This document shows positions 38,532 to 48,208 of a stretch of DNA of 64,000 bases, piece after piece (position 1 is the first letter of the stretch; each line of letters begins with the position of its first letter). Under the pieces are notes generated by a model. That model was not told where the DNA came from. It did no database searches and was given only the letters and a program-made list of their open reading frames with translations. Source of the stretch: Bin127 sp965203505 (lineage in GTDB: Bacteria > Chloroflexota > Dehalococcoidia > Lucifugimonadales > Lucifugimonadaceae). The stretch is from NCBI GenBank assembly GCA_965203505.1, contig OZ241880.1, positions 868,001-932,000 of the forward strand, given 5' to 3'. Both the position numbers and the translations under genes were made by a program.

Positions 38532-40436
38532 ATGGCAAGGGCTATCGGGATAGACCTCGGAACCACCAACTCCGCTATGGCGTACATGAGCGCCGGCGAA
38601 CCGGAGATCGTTGAGAACTCTGAGGGTCAGCGCATCACTCCGTCGGTCGTGGCGGTTAATACAAAGACGGGTGAGCGGCTGATCGGCATGACCGCAAGGC
38701 GGCAAGCGGTGACGAATCCGGAACATACCGTTTACTCCGCGAAAAGGTTCATCGGTCGAAGATTCGACGATGAACTTGTGCGTGGAGACCAGGATCGGGT
38801 TCCTTTCAAACTCGGTGGGTTGGATAACGGCGACGTTGGTATCGAATTCGACGGAAACGTGCGGCCGCCTGCTGAGATTTCGTCGATGCTGTTAGCCCGT
38901 CTCAAGCAAGACGCCGAAGAGAAACTCGGCGACACTGTGACGCAAGCGGTGATCACGGTGCCGGCCTATTTCAACGACGCACAACGTGAGGCTACAAGGG
39001 TAGCGGGGACTATAGCGGGGTTGGAAGTGTTGCGGATCGTGAACGAACCAACCGCCGCAGCGCTGGCCTATGGTTTGGAAAAACAGGGTGATCGAACGGT
39101 TGCTGTCTACGACCTTGGGGGCGGCACGTTCGACATTACGATTCTTCATGTCGGCGAAGGGGTGTTCGAGGTCAAGAGCACGAACGGCGACACGCATCTT
39201 GGCGGTGACGATTTCGACCTGCGTCTAGTCGACTACATGGTCGACGAATTCAAGAAGAAGGAGTACATGGATCCCAGCTCGGATCCATCCGCCGCCCAAC
39301 GGCTAAGGCTTGCGGCGGAGGAAGCCAAGATCGAACTCTCTTCCGTTACGAGCGCCGAGATCAACCTACCTTTTATTTCAGCAGATCAGACCGGGCCCAA
39401 ACACTTGGTTGAATCAATGACCAGGGCGAAACTCGAGGCGTTGACCGCGGATCTCGTTGAGAAAACTGTCGAGCCTTGCCAGAACGCTATGCGAGACGCT
39501 GGCGTTGGTCCGGACGACATCGATGACGTTATCCTGGCTGGTGGCATGACGCGGATGCCCTCGATCGTCAACCGGGTACGGGAGATATTTGGTAAGGAGC
39601 CGAATCGGACGATCAACCCGGACGAGGTCGTTGCGCTGGGCGCCGCCTTGCAAGCCGGAGTTTTGCAGGGCGATGTGTCTGGGATTTTGTTGCTCGACGT
39701 GACGCCGTTGACGTGGGGCATCGAGACCCTTGGCGGGGTGCGGACCGAGTTGATCCCGCGCAACACAACGATCCCTACCTCGAAATCCGATACGTTCACT
39801 ACCGCCGCAGATGGTCAATCATCGGTCGAGATCCACGTTCTGCAAGGCGAACGTCCAATGGCGGCCGACAACACGTCGGTGGGCCGGTTCAGTTTGGATG
39901 GCATCGCACCCGCACCGCGCGGTGTTCCGCAGATCGAGGTTTCGTTTGACATCGACGCGAACGGAATCCTCACAGTGAAGGCTAAGGACCAGGCTACTCA
40001 ACGTGAACAACACATCACGGTGACTGGTCGTTCGGGCATGTCAGACGACGACATCAAAGCGAAAGTCCAAGAAGCTGAGGACAACGCGGATTCAGACCGT
40101 GCGCGCAGGGAAACGGCCGATGCACGTAACCTCGCAGAATCGACGGCGTACCAAGCCGACAAGTTGATTGAGGAGCACGGCGACAAGCTACCTGACGATG
40201 TCAAGTCGGACATTCAGTCGAAAACAGCGGATGTCAGGACAGCTCTCGCTGACGAAAATGCCGAATTGGAAAGGCTCACCACCGCATCCAACGACTTGCA
40301 GCAGGCGATGATGGCCGCCGGCCAGCACATACATGCGGGGGCTGGCGCTGGTGCAGCGCCCGGTCCCGATGGTGGTCCTGGTCCCGATGATCCATCGGGT
40401 GATGACACCGTGGAAGGAAAGTTCCGAGAGGTCTGA
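38532..40436 (+). CDS. dnaK: Chaperone DnaK (Hsp70)
   Basis: 634-residue Hsp70. N-terminal ATPase signatures: GIDLGTTNSA, AVYDLGGGTFDITIL and VILAGGMTRMPSI. The substrate domain has LLLDVTPLTWGIETLGG and the C-terminus ends DDTVEGKFREV after a Gly/Pro/Asp-rich linker. ATG 38532 is the conserved start. It ends the hspR-grpE-dnaK operon; no dnaJ follows in the window. Confidence 0.98.
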   Translation: MARAIGIDLGTTNSAMAYMSAGEPEIVENSEGQRITPSVVAVNTKTGERLIGMTARRQAVTNPEHTVYSAKRFIGRRFDDELVRGDQDRVPFKLGGLDNGDVGIEFDGNVRPPAEISSMLLARLKQDAEEKLGDTVTQAVITVPAYFNDAQREATRVAGTIAGLEVLRIVNEPTAAALAYGLEKQGDRTVAVYDLGGGTFDITILHVGEGVFEVKSTNGDTHLGGDDFDLRLVDYMVDEFKKKEYMDPSSDPSAAQRLRLAAEEAKIELSSVTSAEINLPFISADQTGPKHLVESMTRAKLEALTADLVEKTVEPCQNAMRDAGVGPDDIDDVILAGGMTRMPSIVNRVREIFGKEPNRTINPDEVVALGAALQAGVLQGDVSGILLLDVTPLTWGIETLGGVRTELIPRNTTIPTSKSDTFTTAADGQSSVEIHVLQGERPMAADNTSVGRFSLDGIAPAPRGVPQIEVSFDIDANGILTVKAKDQATQREQHITVTGRSGMSDDDIKAKVQEAEDNADSDRARRETADARNLAESTAYQADKLIEEHGDKLPDDVKSDIQSKTADVRTALADENAELERLTTASNDLQQAMMAAGQHIHAGAGAGAAPGPDGGPGPDDPSGDDTVEGKFREV

Positions 40437-40448
40437 TCCTCACGATTG

Positions 40449-41594
40449 TCACAACCCGAACTTTGGAAAGATTCGGCGTCGTACTTCCGCGATGGCGGCT
40501 TCGTTGTGATCCACGATGTTGGATCTGACGTCGGGTTCAATGCGGTATTCGGATTCGTCACGGAAGGTCGTCAGGTTTTCGAGGGAAACGAAAGATTCTG
40601 GCACGGTCTCGGGCAGTTCGACCTCCGCCATAGTCGCGAGGTCCATCGTCCACGCCCGCGCGACTGCCGACATGTCGTAGCCACCACCGCCTACTGAGAT
40701 CCATGGGCACTCAATTTCGTCGGCTAGCTGAGCGAATTTTTGGACGGCTAGGTTGTGACCCTGGGTTGTGAGTGAGAGGTGCGCGAGCGGGTCGTTGCGG
40801 TGGGTGTCGATGCCTAGTTGAGTAAAGATGAGGTCTGGTTCGAAGGCTCGGGCGAGGTCAGGGATGATTGCATCGAATGCTTCGTGCCATAACTGGTCGT
40901 CGGTGTATGGGGCTAATGGGATGTTGACGCTGTAGCCGTCACCGGCTCCGTTGCCGGTCTCGTCTGGGCCGCCGGTTCCCGGAAATAGCCATTGGCCCGA
41001 TTCATGTATCGAAACCGTCATTGCGCGATCCGTGTCGTACAACCCGGCTTGGACGCCATCGCCGTGGTGGACGTCGATGTCGACGTAGAAGACTCGTAGG
41101 TCTTGTTCGATCATGTGTTTGATGGCGATGACTGCGTCGTTGAAGATGCCGAATCCGGATGCGTAGTTTCGCATTGCGTGGTGGTGCATTCCGCCGGCTG
41201 GGATGAATGCGCGCGTAGCGTCGCCGTTTAGAACGCGCTCGGTGGCCTGCATCGCTCCCCCTGCTGCCAAGGCCGCGTGGCGGAACATGCCGGAACGCGG
41301 CGGATTGTCCCCGGGGCCGAACCCGTATTGCCACAATCCAGGGACGATCGCGCCTTGGTCGATGGCTTTGACAACGTCGACGTATTCGGGATCGTGGAAT
41401 TTTGTGATTTCGTCCGTGGTGGCTAATCGAGGTGATTCGAAGGCGACGTTCTCCGCTCCGAGGAGTCCGACGCTCGTCATCAGTTCGTGCATGTGAAACA
41501 GCCGTATGGGACGCATCGGGTGCGTTGGACTGAGCACGTGTTGCGACTGCTCATGCGAGTAGATGAGTGATGTGGCTGGGTGCGCGGAGGGCAT
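40449..41594 (-). CDS. Histone-deacetylase-family protein (AcuC-like)
   Basis: 381 residues, class I/II deacetylase fold. Catalytic His pair is in GGMHHHAMRN, zinc ligands in VDIDVHHGDGVQ (Asp, His) and GIDTHRNDPLAHL (Asp), and the GGGGYDMSAVARAW loop is present. Bacterial AcuC deacetylates acetyl-CoA synthetase; other members act on polyamines or acetylated sugars. ATG 41594 is preferred over the adjoining TTG. It converges with dnaK (12 bp apart). Confidence 0.9.
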   Translation of the reverse strand: MPSAHPATSLIYSHEQSQHVLSPTHPMRPIRLFHMHELMTSVGLLGAENVAFESPRLATTDEITKFHDPEYVDVVKAIDQGAIVPGLWQYGFGPGDNPPRSGMFRHAALAAGGAMQATERVLNGDATRAFIPAGGMHHHAMRNYASGFGIFNDAVIAIKHMIEQDLRVFYVDIDVHHGDGVQAGLYDTDRAMTVSIHESGQWLFPGTGGPDETGNGAGDGYSVNIPLAPYTDDQLWHEAFDAIIPDLARAFEPDLIFTQLGIDTHRNDPLAHLSLTTQGHNLAVQKFAQLADEIECPWISVGGGGYDMSAVARAWTMDLATMAEVELPETVPESFVSLENLTTFRDESEYRIEPDVRSNIVDHNEAAIAEVRRRIFPKFGL

Positions 41595-41624
41595 CAAGGG
41601 TTGATGTTACCGCGATGGAGGCAA

Positions 41625-41691
41625 TTGCACCCCCTGCGTGTTCGCTTCGCTCCCACGCGTCCCCTTAGCAGAGCGAAGGGGACGCGTGGGA
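41625..41691. repeat. Dispersed GC-rich palindromic repeat
   Basis: CCCCCTGCGTG...CTTCGCTCCCACGCGTCCCCTT followed by AGCGAAGGGGACGCGTGGG folds into a hairpin. It is the same family as those near 12.1, 44.65, 57.3 and 58.45 kb and sits between the deacetylase promoter and the stop of the divergent-side peptidase gene. Confidence 0.7.
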
Positions 41692-43209
41692 TCATGTTCG
41701 CAATCGTCGGTACATCATTGCCGCTACGCCGGCTGCGAGCAAGAGGAAAACGATGACGGCGCTGGGTTTGATCTGGGGCCACTCGCTGTCGGGGCCGGTG
41801 ATGTAGTGAATGGTTCTGGTGGGTAGGGGTGTCAGCTCTACGACTGTCGGCTGGGGTTCGGGCGTGGGTTGGGGTGGTGGCGGAGTCAACGATTCTGCTG
41901 CTGGTTCGGTGTGTTGATGTTGAGTTTGTTCAGTTGCTCCGGTGCTTTGATCTGTTTGGATGGTGATCGAGCTTTGCCCCTCTTCCGTTCCAATGTTGCC
42001 GGTGATGATAGTTGGCAGTCCGGGGATGGTTGGAGGCAGATCGGTTTCGATGTTCACGGGTTGTTCGACGGATTCGACGCGGGGCAGTCCCCATTCATTT
42101 CGCCAGCCGTTTTCGATTTGGTCTAGGGTTCCGCCGTAGACGGCGGTCATTGCATCGTCTACGGTGTTGCCGGCGTTCAGTTCGCTGAGCAATTGGCCGA
42201 TCGAGTTGCGACCGTAGTTTTCGATGAGATAGGAGACGAAGTCGGTTGACTGGATGTAGAAGTTGTTGATGTCTCGGCGTATTCCGGGTACCGCGTTCAT
42301 TGCTGCGAATTCGGTGACTCTGCCGGAGCGTGCGATGGGTCTGAAGCTTCTGATAGCGGATTCTCGTTCGCGTGTCTCCCAGTAGCTGGCGTTACCTTCG
42401 TTGAGCCAAGCGGGTGCGGGTGTTGCGTATGGGGAATCTAGTGCTCTGCCGAAGATGAGGTGGGTCAGCTCATGGATGAGGGTTTCGGCGGAGGGGGATG
42501 CCATGATGGTGAGGTTGTATTCGTCATACGCGAAGCCGCCGAAATAGTGACCGTCGGTGGCGGCTTGGCTGATTGTGGGGCCGTGAATCGTCAACTCTCG
42601 GACGTTTGGGAAGATGACGGCCCTGAACTGAGGTACGTTGTCGACGCGTAGGGCTTGGGCGATTTCGGGCAGTATCGGGGCGGTTTTGGCGTGGAGGTTT
42701 TCGATGGCGCGGTCGTTGATGCCGTAGTAGATGATCTCTAGGCTGTCGTCGGCGATGCGGCGCCAATCGTGAAGTGTGTCGATGTGCTCGATGTGGTAGG
42801 TGTTGGAGGTGTAGACTTCGTCGTCGGTGGAAATGAACTCGAATCTGACGTTGAAGATGGTGCCGGGTGGGAAGTATGACGGAGATTGGACGTCGATTTC
42901 GGCGGTTGCTTGGATGGTGTCGGTTTGGGTGAATTCGACGTATGAATAGGAGGGTATGGTCTCGCGGCCGTGGGGCCAAATCCAGATTCTGGCTTCTTTG
43001 ATCTCGGCGTCGATTGTTGTGTCGATTTCGACGATGATCTTGTCTGCTAGGACGACGTGGTGAGTGACGGTCTCGTTTTCGGTCGGGCGTGGGGATTGGG
43101 CGTCGACCGTGGTGGATAGGGATAGTAAGGACGCGACGGTGAGCACAACGACTAATGCTTTTGTCGTTGCGACGTGGATGACGGCGTGATTTTGGTTCGA
43201 TGGGGCCAA
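41692..43209 (-). CDS. Peptidase MA-like (gluzincin) membrane-anchored protein
   Basis: About 505 residues. A zinc peptidase domain carries HELTH (LIHELTHLIFG) and the downstream ligand Glu in PAWLNEGNASYWE, the MA-like gluzincin pattern. A signal peptide precedes it (ALVVVLTVASLLSLSTTVDAQ). After the protease come a Thr/Gln/Pro-rich stalk and one C-terminal membrane helix (SAVIVFLLLAAGVAAMMYRRLRT), giving type I topology. I place the start at TTG 43209 for a normal signal peptide; the frame stays open to ATG 43377, which overlaps the divergent gene. Role unknown, probably extracellular protein turnover. Confidence 0.8.
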   Translation of the reverse strand: MAPSNQNHAVIHVATTKALVVVLTVASLLSLSTTVDAQSPRPTENETVTHHVVLADKIIVEIDTTIDAEIKEARIWIWPHGRETIPSYSYVEFTQTDTIQATAEIDVQSPSYFPPGTIFNVRFEFISTDDEVYTSNTYHIEHIDTLHDWRRIADDSLEIIYYGINDRAIENLHAKTAPILPEIAQALRVDNVPQFRAVIFPNVRELTIHGPTISQAATDGHYFGGFAYDEYNLTIMASPSAETLIHELTHLIFGRALDSPYATPAPAWLNEGNASYWETRERESAIRSFRPIARSGRVTEFAAMNAVPGIRRDINNFYIQSTDFVSYLIENYGRNSIGQLLSELNAGNTVDDAMTAVYGGTLDQIENGWRNEWGLPRVESVEQPVNIETDLPPTIPGLPTIITGNIGTEEGQSSITIQTDQSTGATEQTQHQHTEPAAESLTPPPPQPTPEPQPTVVELTPLPTRTIHYITGPDSEWPQIKPSAVIVFLLLAAGVAAMMYRRLRT

Positions 43210-43358
43210 TTTCGAAGCGGGAGTTGAGTTTGGCGCGCGGGTGGTGGCGCTGAATTCCGCTGTATCTGAATACGTTTGGTGATACGCAAAAGATTTTATG
43301 CTCGTTGCTGTAGAGTGATTTTGTTGAGGAAGTCCATAAATCAAAGAAAGGCTAGCTG

Positions 43359-44243
43359 ATGCGTTACTACCAGTCACTTTGTGGGGTCGATGTGCATGTG
43401 GGTGTTGAGGCGGAAGAGGGCGTGGTGACGGATTTGACGTCGATTTCGGCGGAAGCGGATTCGACGTTGAGTCTGTTGAAGGCGGCGCATCTTGGTGGGG
43501 TTGGGATCGATGATGTGGCGATGAGGATTTTGGAGCGTGGCGGCGGGGATCAGGTATCGGTTGAGGAGTTGTGTTCCTCGGATGCGATTTTGCCGCCGAT
43601 ATTTGCGCCTGAGGTTTGGGCGTTCGGGGTGACTTATATGGACAGCATGAGGGAGCGGCAGGCGGAGAGTGGTTCGCCGGATGTGTATGCGCTGGTGTAC
43701 AACGCGGATCGTCCTGAGGCGTTTTTCAAGTCGACGGCGGAGCGGTTGATTTCGCCTGGGGATGCGTTGGGGATCCGTGGGGATTCGGAGTGGGATGTGC
43801 CGGAGCCGGAGTTGGCGTTTGTGTTGTACGCGGGTGAGATCGTGGGTTACACGGTTGGGAATGACATGAGCAGTCGGTCGATTGAGGGTGCGAACCCGCT
43901 ATATCTGCCGCAAGCGAAGGTGTATGACAGGTCGTGTTCGATCGGTCCGAGTTTCGCGACGCCGGATGTTGTTGGCGATGCGCAGACGTTGGAGGTGGCG
44001 TTGGAGATCGAGCGCGATGGCAAGGTCGCGTTTGAAGGTTCAGCGAATACTTCGTTGATGAAGCGGGATTGCAACTATTTGGCGGACTGGTTGCAGCGTC
44101 ATAATCGGGTTCCGAATGGGACGACGGTGTGCACGGGGACGGGTACGATTCCGCCGCCGGAGTTCACGTTGGCGGAGGGTGATGTGGTGAGGATATCGAT
44201 CGATAAGATCGGGACGCTTGTTAATTCGGTGGTTGTTGTGTGA
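43359..44243 (+). CDS. Fumarylacetoacetate hydrolase-family enzyme
   Basis: 294 residues, FAH fold. The metal ligands are in DVPEPELAFVL (two Glu) and VGNDMSSRSIE (Asp). The region VWAFGVTYMDSMRERQAES and YNADRPEAFFKST resembles the 2-dehydro-3-deoxy-D-arabinonate dehydratase subgroup, so a role in pentonate or related sugar-acid breakdown is inferred. Good AAAGG 8 nt before ATG 43359. It diverges from the MA peptidase. It could process a product of the enolase-type dehydratase at 34.8 kb, though the genes are 8 kb apart. Confidence 0.87.
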   Translation: MRYYQSLCGVDVHVGVEAEEGVVTDLTSISAEADSTLSLLKAAHLGGVGIDDVAMRILERGGGDQVSVEELCSSDAILPPIFAPEVWAFGVTYMDSMRERQAESGSPDVYALVYNADRPEAFFKSTAERLISPGDALGIRGDSEWDVPEPELAFVLYAGEIVGYTVGNDMSSRSIEGANPLYLPQAKVYDRSCSIGPSFATPDVVGDAQTLEVALEIERDGKVAFEGSANTSLMKRDCNYLADWLQRHNRVPNGTTVCTGTGTIPPPEFTLAEGDVVRISIDKIGTLVNSVVVV

Positions 44244-45272
44244 ACGGGGGAATTTACATGGATGGACAGGATGGAGGGGATGTTGGGTGGTTGGTGTGGT
44301 TACGGACGCGTTGAAATGGCCTGCGGGTGATGGGCAGGTTTTTGTTGGTTGGTGGGGCAGTGTGTGCCCCCTTTGTCCTTCGGACATTTCCCCCGCGGAG
44401 CGGGGGAACCCGAGGTTGGTCTTTCATCGCCGCGTAGACGGGATGTTGGACTGAATCCTTACTCTTTATTCCAGCATGTGCCCACGTTGCCAGACCGTGG
44501 GCCCGGTTGACGGCTGTTGAAAGGTCGCCGTCTTCCATCGCTCGGTTGAACCCGAGCTGGTTGCTGTAGCCTCGGCCTCGTGGCGATCGAGGTTCGACGT
44601 CTGCCGGATCGGCGAACGTTCGCCCAGCCCTTGGACGGGCATCCCCTGCGAGCATCGCTTCGCTTGCTCGCGTCCCCTTCGCGGAGCGAAAGGGACAGGA
44701 TGTCGCCTGGCTCGTGTTGCGGCGCCTGCTTCATGCGCCGCGGCTGGACCTTGTAGCAGCGTTCGCTTCTAACGGGTCAGCGATCGGTAGGCCCGGGAGG
44801 GTTGTTTGTAGGTTGCGTCGCCATGGCTCGTGTCAAGATTTCGTTTTGGTGTTCGTTCTTCGTGATCACGTTCCTGCGCGGTTTCCCGGTGGATCGCTGT
44901 CTAAGTTGTGTTTTTCGGTAGTGCCCGCACTCGTCAGCACGGCGATGAATGTTGTTAACAGTTCCTATGTTAGCACGGATGTTGTGGGAGTCAAATTGTT
45001 TTCTGAACTGGGGATTACGGGGATTTGGGGATTGGTGGGATTTTGTTGTTGGTTGTTTGGTTGCATGGGCGCCCACAAGGGTTCGCCCCTACGGGTGGTG
45101 GTGCGAGTTCGAACTGGCGTTAGCGCGCCCCCTTTGTCCTTCGGACATTTCCCCCGCGGAGCGGGGGAAACCCGGCCCCGCGTTCGCCCCCGGGCATACC
45201 CCTGCGTTCTTGTGTCGGTCTCTTGGGCTCCGCGTCCCCTTTCGCTGGGCGAAAGGGGACGTGGTAGTGGGG
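44244..45272. repeat. Gene-poor stretch of dispersed repeats
   Basis: Three repeat blocks: 44370-44415 ('gtccttcggacatttccccc' hairpin unit), 44637-44697 (GCTTCGCTTGC palindrome with GTCCCCTTCGCGGAGCGAAAGGGAC) and 44989-45260, a reverse-oriented copy of the long block at 25007. A minus-strand promoter-like pair (TTGACT 44994-44989, TAACAT 44972-44967, 16-bp spacer) ends the long block, pointing left into a stretch with no clear gene. A short minus-strand frame near 44350-44640 has protein-like composition and may be a decayed gene. Confidence 0.65.
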
Positions 45273-45449
45273 TTAGTTGGGTTGCCAGTTGTCGGTGAAG
45301 GGGGTTGGGAGGGTGTCGATGATTTGGGCGGTTTGGATGGAGGTGTGGGTGATGCGTTTGATCATGGAGACGATGTTGTCGCCGGTTTCTTCGAACCATT
45401 TGTTGGGGTCGTGGGAGGCGATCAGTGACGCGGTTGATTTATTCTGCAT
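45273..45449 (-). pseudogene. Second type ISP C-terminal fragment (58 residues)
   Basis: Short frame whose ATG overlaps the end of the restriction-modification C-terminal part by 11 bp. Its KRITHTSIQTAQIIDTLP resembles the ending of the upstream frame (KRVTTVSVETVRIVNQLA), so it looks like the leftover C-terminus of a second type ISP-like or adenine methyltransferase protein. SHDPNKWFEETGDNIVSMI also fits such tails. It may be a relic of domain swapping rather than a working gene. Confidence 0.5.
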
Positions 45450-46293
45450 TGACTTGACCAGCTGCGGTCAGCGTGATCACTTCCGGCTCGGGTTGCTGGG
45501 CTTGGATGGGTTTGATGTCGGAGAGTTCGGCTAGTTGGTTGACGATGCGGACGGTTTCGACGCTTACGGTGGTGACGCGTTTTAGGAGGTCGATGACGTG
45601 TTCTTTGTGGTCGGCGAAGCGGTAGGTGTTGAAGTGTTCGCGGATGGTTGGGTCTCTGGGTTTGCGTTCTTTGTATTGGTCGAGGACCCATTCGAGGGCT
45701 GAGCGGCTGCCTAGGCGGTATTCCCATGCGGAGTCGGGGATGCCGGTTAGGGTGGTTTGGTTGTCGAGGGTGATGGTGCCGCGTTCTTTGTCGGCGCGGA
45801 GTCGGGGTTTGCCGGGCGCGGTCTGTTGCTCGATGCGATTTAGCTTCCAAGGTGATGCCGATTCGAAACCGATGTGGAGGTCTAGGAGTTGCTGCCCCAA
45901 TTGGACCCATTCGTCGAAATCGGGATGGAGGGGCAAGCGTGGGAATTCCCGTAGAAGATCGATGGCGTAGGCCTCGCTGTATTTGGGATCGTGTAGGGCT
46001 GCATATGTGTAGGCAAAGATGTCTTCACCGGTGATGCCATCGTTGCTGTAATGATCTTGGATTTGTATTAGCCCCCACTCGGTGATATTGCTGATCCGTT
46101 CGCCTTCGGACGTGTAGCGGAACAAGGGGAGGCATTGGGTGCCATCAAAGAAGATATGGAGGTCAGACAGCGTATCGGTTGCCAACACCGCGAAGGGACG
46201 GCGGGCACCTACGGTCTGGAAACAGATCACCTTGTTGGTGCCTTGTGCTCCATCGGGGAATACGCGGGGTAGCTGGTAGTGCCTAGAATTCAA
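45439..46293 (-). pseudogene. Type ISP-like restriction-modification enzyme, C-terminal specificity part (separated by transposon)
   Basis: 284 residues matching the C-terminal target-recognition region of type ISP enzymes: SRHYQLPRVFPDG at the start, then LHIGFESASPWKL, SAWEYRLGSRSALEWVLDQY and DPTIREHFNTYRFAD. It begins abruptly with no start of its own (TTG in place of an internal Leu). The missing front lies at 51032-53277. Joining the halves across the transposon gives an uninterrupted frame through RPFIKKNLYYSRQLNSRHYQL. Alone, it should not be functional. Confidence 0.9.
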
Positions 46294-46320
46294 TTGCCGC
46301 GAGTAGTAGAGGTTTTTTTT

Positions 46321-46345
46321 GGGAATTATATACCTTGCTAGCCAA
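46321..46345. repeat. Transposon left terminal inverted repeat
   Basis: 25 bp beginning GGGAATTATATACCTTGCTA. It matches the right end in inverted orientation with a single T/C difference at position 15. Confidence 0.93.
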
Positions 46346-46363
46346 GCCTCAGTTCGGGTTGAA

Positions 46364-46540
46364 CTAGCGGGTTGATGTTGATTTTTGCTTCTTGGCGTAG
46401 CCGCGCACGTCCATGATTCTGCGTGCGATTTCTTCGGGGTCTGCGTCGATGCGTGGCGGCATCTCGTAGCGGATATCGTTGAGTTCCCGTTTCAACAGAA
46501 ATCGCTCTTCGTGTATGCGTTGTTTCTTGGGTTTCGCCAT
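46364..46540 (-). CDS. Small basic passenger protein
   Basis: 58 residues, highly charged helix: MAKPKKQRIHEERFLLKREL followed by MPPRIDADPEEIARRIMDVRG. It lies just inside the left end of the transposon, next to another small gene on the same strand. Composition suggests a nucleic-acid-binding or accessory protein; no family recognised. No strong Shine-Dalgarno. Confidence 0.5.
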   Translation of the reverse strand: MAKPKKQRIHEERFLLKRELNDIRYEMPPRIDADPEEIARRIMDVRGYAKKQKSTSTR

Positions 46541-46581
46541 CTGCGCCGCCGTTTTGCACAGGTTGGGAGATGAATTCTGTA

Positions 46582-46842
46582 TCAGGGGTTGAACGTGGGG
46601 TGTGAGATGCCGAAATGCACCAGTAGTGCTTCCACGCCTTCTTCGAGTCGTTTGATCGACTTGCCTTGTTCGTACATCATTGCGACCATTGCCTGGTTCG
46701 CCGTAAGATCGTCGGAATCTATCACCCGCGACATGGTGAGAAATGTCTGGTTGAACAGTTCGTTGTCGGATTCAAGATGGTCGACTCGCTGTTCCAAAGT
46801 CATAGCGGGTTTCCTCATTGAGCGTTCGTATGGCGTGGTCAT
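46582..46842 (-). CDS. Small coiled-coil passenger protein
   Basis: 86 residues from ATG 46842 (17 more open codons upstream to 46893). Heptad-like LEQRVDHLESDNELFNQTFL followed by a second helix YEQGKSIKRLEEGVEALLVHF suggests a helical, oligomeric protein. No family recognised. Same strand as the neighbouring 58-residue gene, 41 bp away, and both lie inside the transposon. Confidence 0.55.
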   Translation of the reverse strand: MTTPYERSMRKPAMTLEQRVDHLESDNELFNQTFLTMSRVIDSDDLTANQAMVAMMYEQGKSIKRLEEGVEALLVHFGISHPTFNP

Positions 46843-46914
46843 GCTTCGATTGTACTCGTTAATCGGCGCCTTGACGCGTAGATGAAACCGCATCGAATAT
46901 CTGCCTGATGTCGG

Positions 46915-47988
46915 TCATTCCACCAACTGTGACCACGCCGGACTATGCCCATCCGTCAGCCGCACAACACCGCTACCGTCCGCATTCATAACGTACAAGC
47001 CCGTTAGACCATCGAGCACACCATCGCTGTCCGACGTAAACGCGATACGACTACCATCCGGCGACCACGCTGGCAAAAAATCTTCCTGATCGTTATCAGT
47101 CAGCGGCGCAACGCCACTGCCATCCGCGTTCACCACGTAAATCTCCGCATCATCATGGTAGCCCAATTCAGCACCGAACGCCACACGACCACCGTCCGGT
47201 GACCACCCAACATCCCCCACCACAAGCGATACTTCGTTCGCACCGAGCTCCTCCAAACCGCTGCCATCCGCATTCATCACATAGACGCCTAATTCACCGT
47301 CGCGCCTCGAACGCAACGCAATACGGCTACCGTCCGGCGACCACTCAGGTCCAGCATACACAGAATTCCTATACCAAAAAGCCCAATCTAGATCATAAAA
47401 CTCAACTGGCTCAACACTGCCATCCGCGTTCCTCTTGTACAACGCTGCTTCACCATCACGATCCGAAACGAACACTTGCGCGCAAGATTCAGACGGAGTC
47501 CCCATCAGCAGCTCTACACCGCTTCCATCCGCGTTCATCACGTAGATATTGCCGCGCGATGCAAAAGCGATCCGATCTCCGTCCGGGGACCACGCAGGCG
47601 CATAATTGCTGCAACCGTCCGTCAACTGTTCGACACCGCTGCCATCCGCGTTCATCAAGTAAATATCGTAAACTTCCTCTTCGTTTTCACGTTCCGATGC
47701 AAACACGATACGACCACCATCCGGCGACCACGCAGGATCACGATCCATGGAGCCGTTATCCGTCAACTGCTCCAAACCGCTGCCATCCGCGTTCATAACG
47801 TAAATCTCATCATCCCCGTCACGATCCGAAACGAATGCGATTCGACCCAGCCCAAGTGCATCTTCTACCGTCGCATGTCCCGACAATGGCAACATCCCAG
47901 ACGCAAATGCGCCAACCGCCACTGCAACTGCCACGACCACCGCTGCCACTCCACCAAATAAACGTCCGTGGGAAATCCGGGTTTTCAT
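46915..47988 (-). CDS. Secreted PD40/TolB-like beta-propeller protein (passenger)
   Basis: 357 residues. After an N-terminal membrane helix/signal (GGVAAVVVAVAVAVGAFASG) come about six TolB-type PD40 blades, each with AWSPDG(G/S/D)RIAF and IYVMNADGSG(L/V)xxLTD. Such propellers scaffold protein-protein contacts outside the membrane. ATG 47988 has AGAGGAG 7 nt upstream. It lies inside the transposon, divergent from the Thr-Pro gene. One blade (around AQVFVSDRDGEAALYKRNADG) is degenerate. Not a transposition function, hence a passenger. Confidence 0.88.
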   Translation of the reverse strand: MKTRISHGRLFGGVAAVVVAVAVAVGAFASGMLPLSGHATVEDALGLGRIAFVSDRDGDDEIYVMNADGSGLEQLTDNGSMDRDPAWSPDGGRIVFASERENEEEVYDIYLMNADGSGVEQLTDGCSNYAPAWSPDGDRIAFASRGNIYVMNADGSGVELLMGTPSESCAQVFVSDRDGEAALYKRNADGSVEPVEFYDLDWAFWYRNSVYAGPEWSPDGSRIALRSRRDGELGVYVMNADGSGLEELGANEVSLVVGDVGWSPDGGRVAFGAELGYHDDAEIYVVNADGSGVAPLTDNDQEDFLPAWSPDGSRIAFTSDSDGVLDGLTGLYVMNADGSGVVRLTDGHSPAWSQLVE

Positions 47989-48041
47989 ATCTACGCTCCT
48001 CTGACTGGTCTTCACAATCTTATCACCAACCCACACTTGAC

Positions 48042-48055
48042 ACACAACTTTGTGT
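48042..48055. promoter_or_regulatory. Inverted repeat in the divergent passenger promoter region
   Basis: ACACAA-CT-TTGTGT, a 6-bp inverted repeat 54 bp upstream of the PD40 start, overlapping the last bases of a TTGACA box (48037-48042). It could be an operator shared by the two divergent genes. Confidence 0.25.
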
Positions 48056-48208
48056 TACTCTTTTGTGTCGCCAGGGAATTCACGAACCGAGCAATCGGGT
48101 CGTTTCCATAAAACGGGGGCGTGATTCGCGCCCCCTTCGCGGCTGACCCGTACGGGTTCGTGGCTTCTCTGGCAAGACGCTCACTGTTTTGCCGCAAGGG
48201 GGTTCCCA

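Noticed and set aside
44459..44734. Overlapping minus-strand frames in the gap after the FAH gene
   Set aside because: Composition is partly protein-like but no frame has a start signal, family match or full length; at best a decayed fragment.
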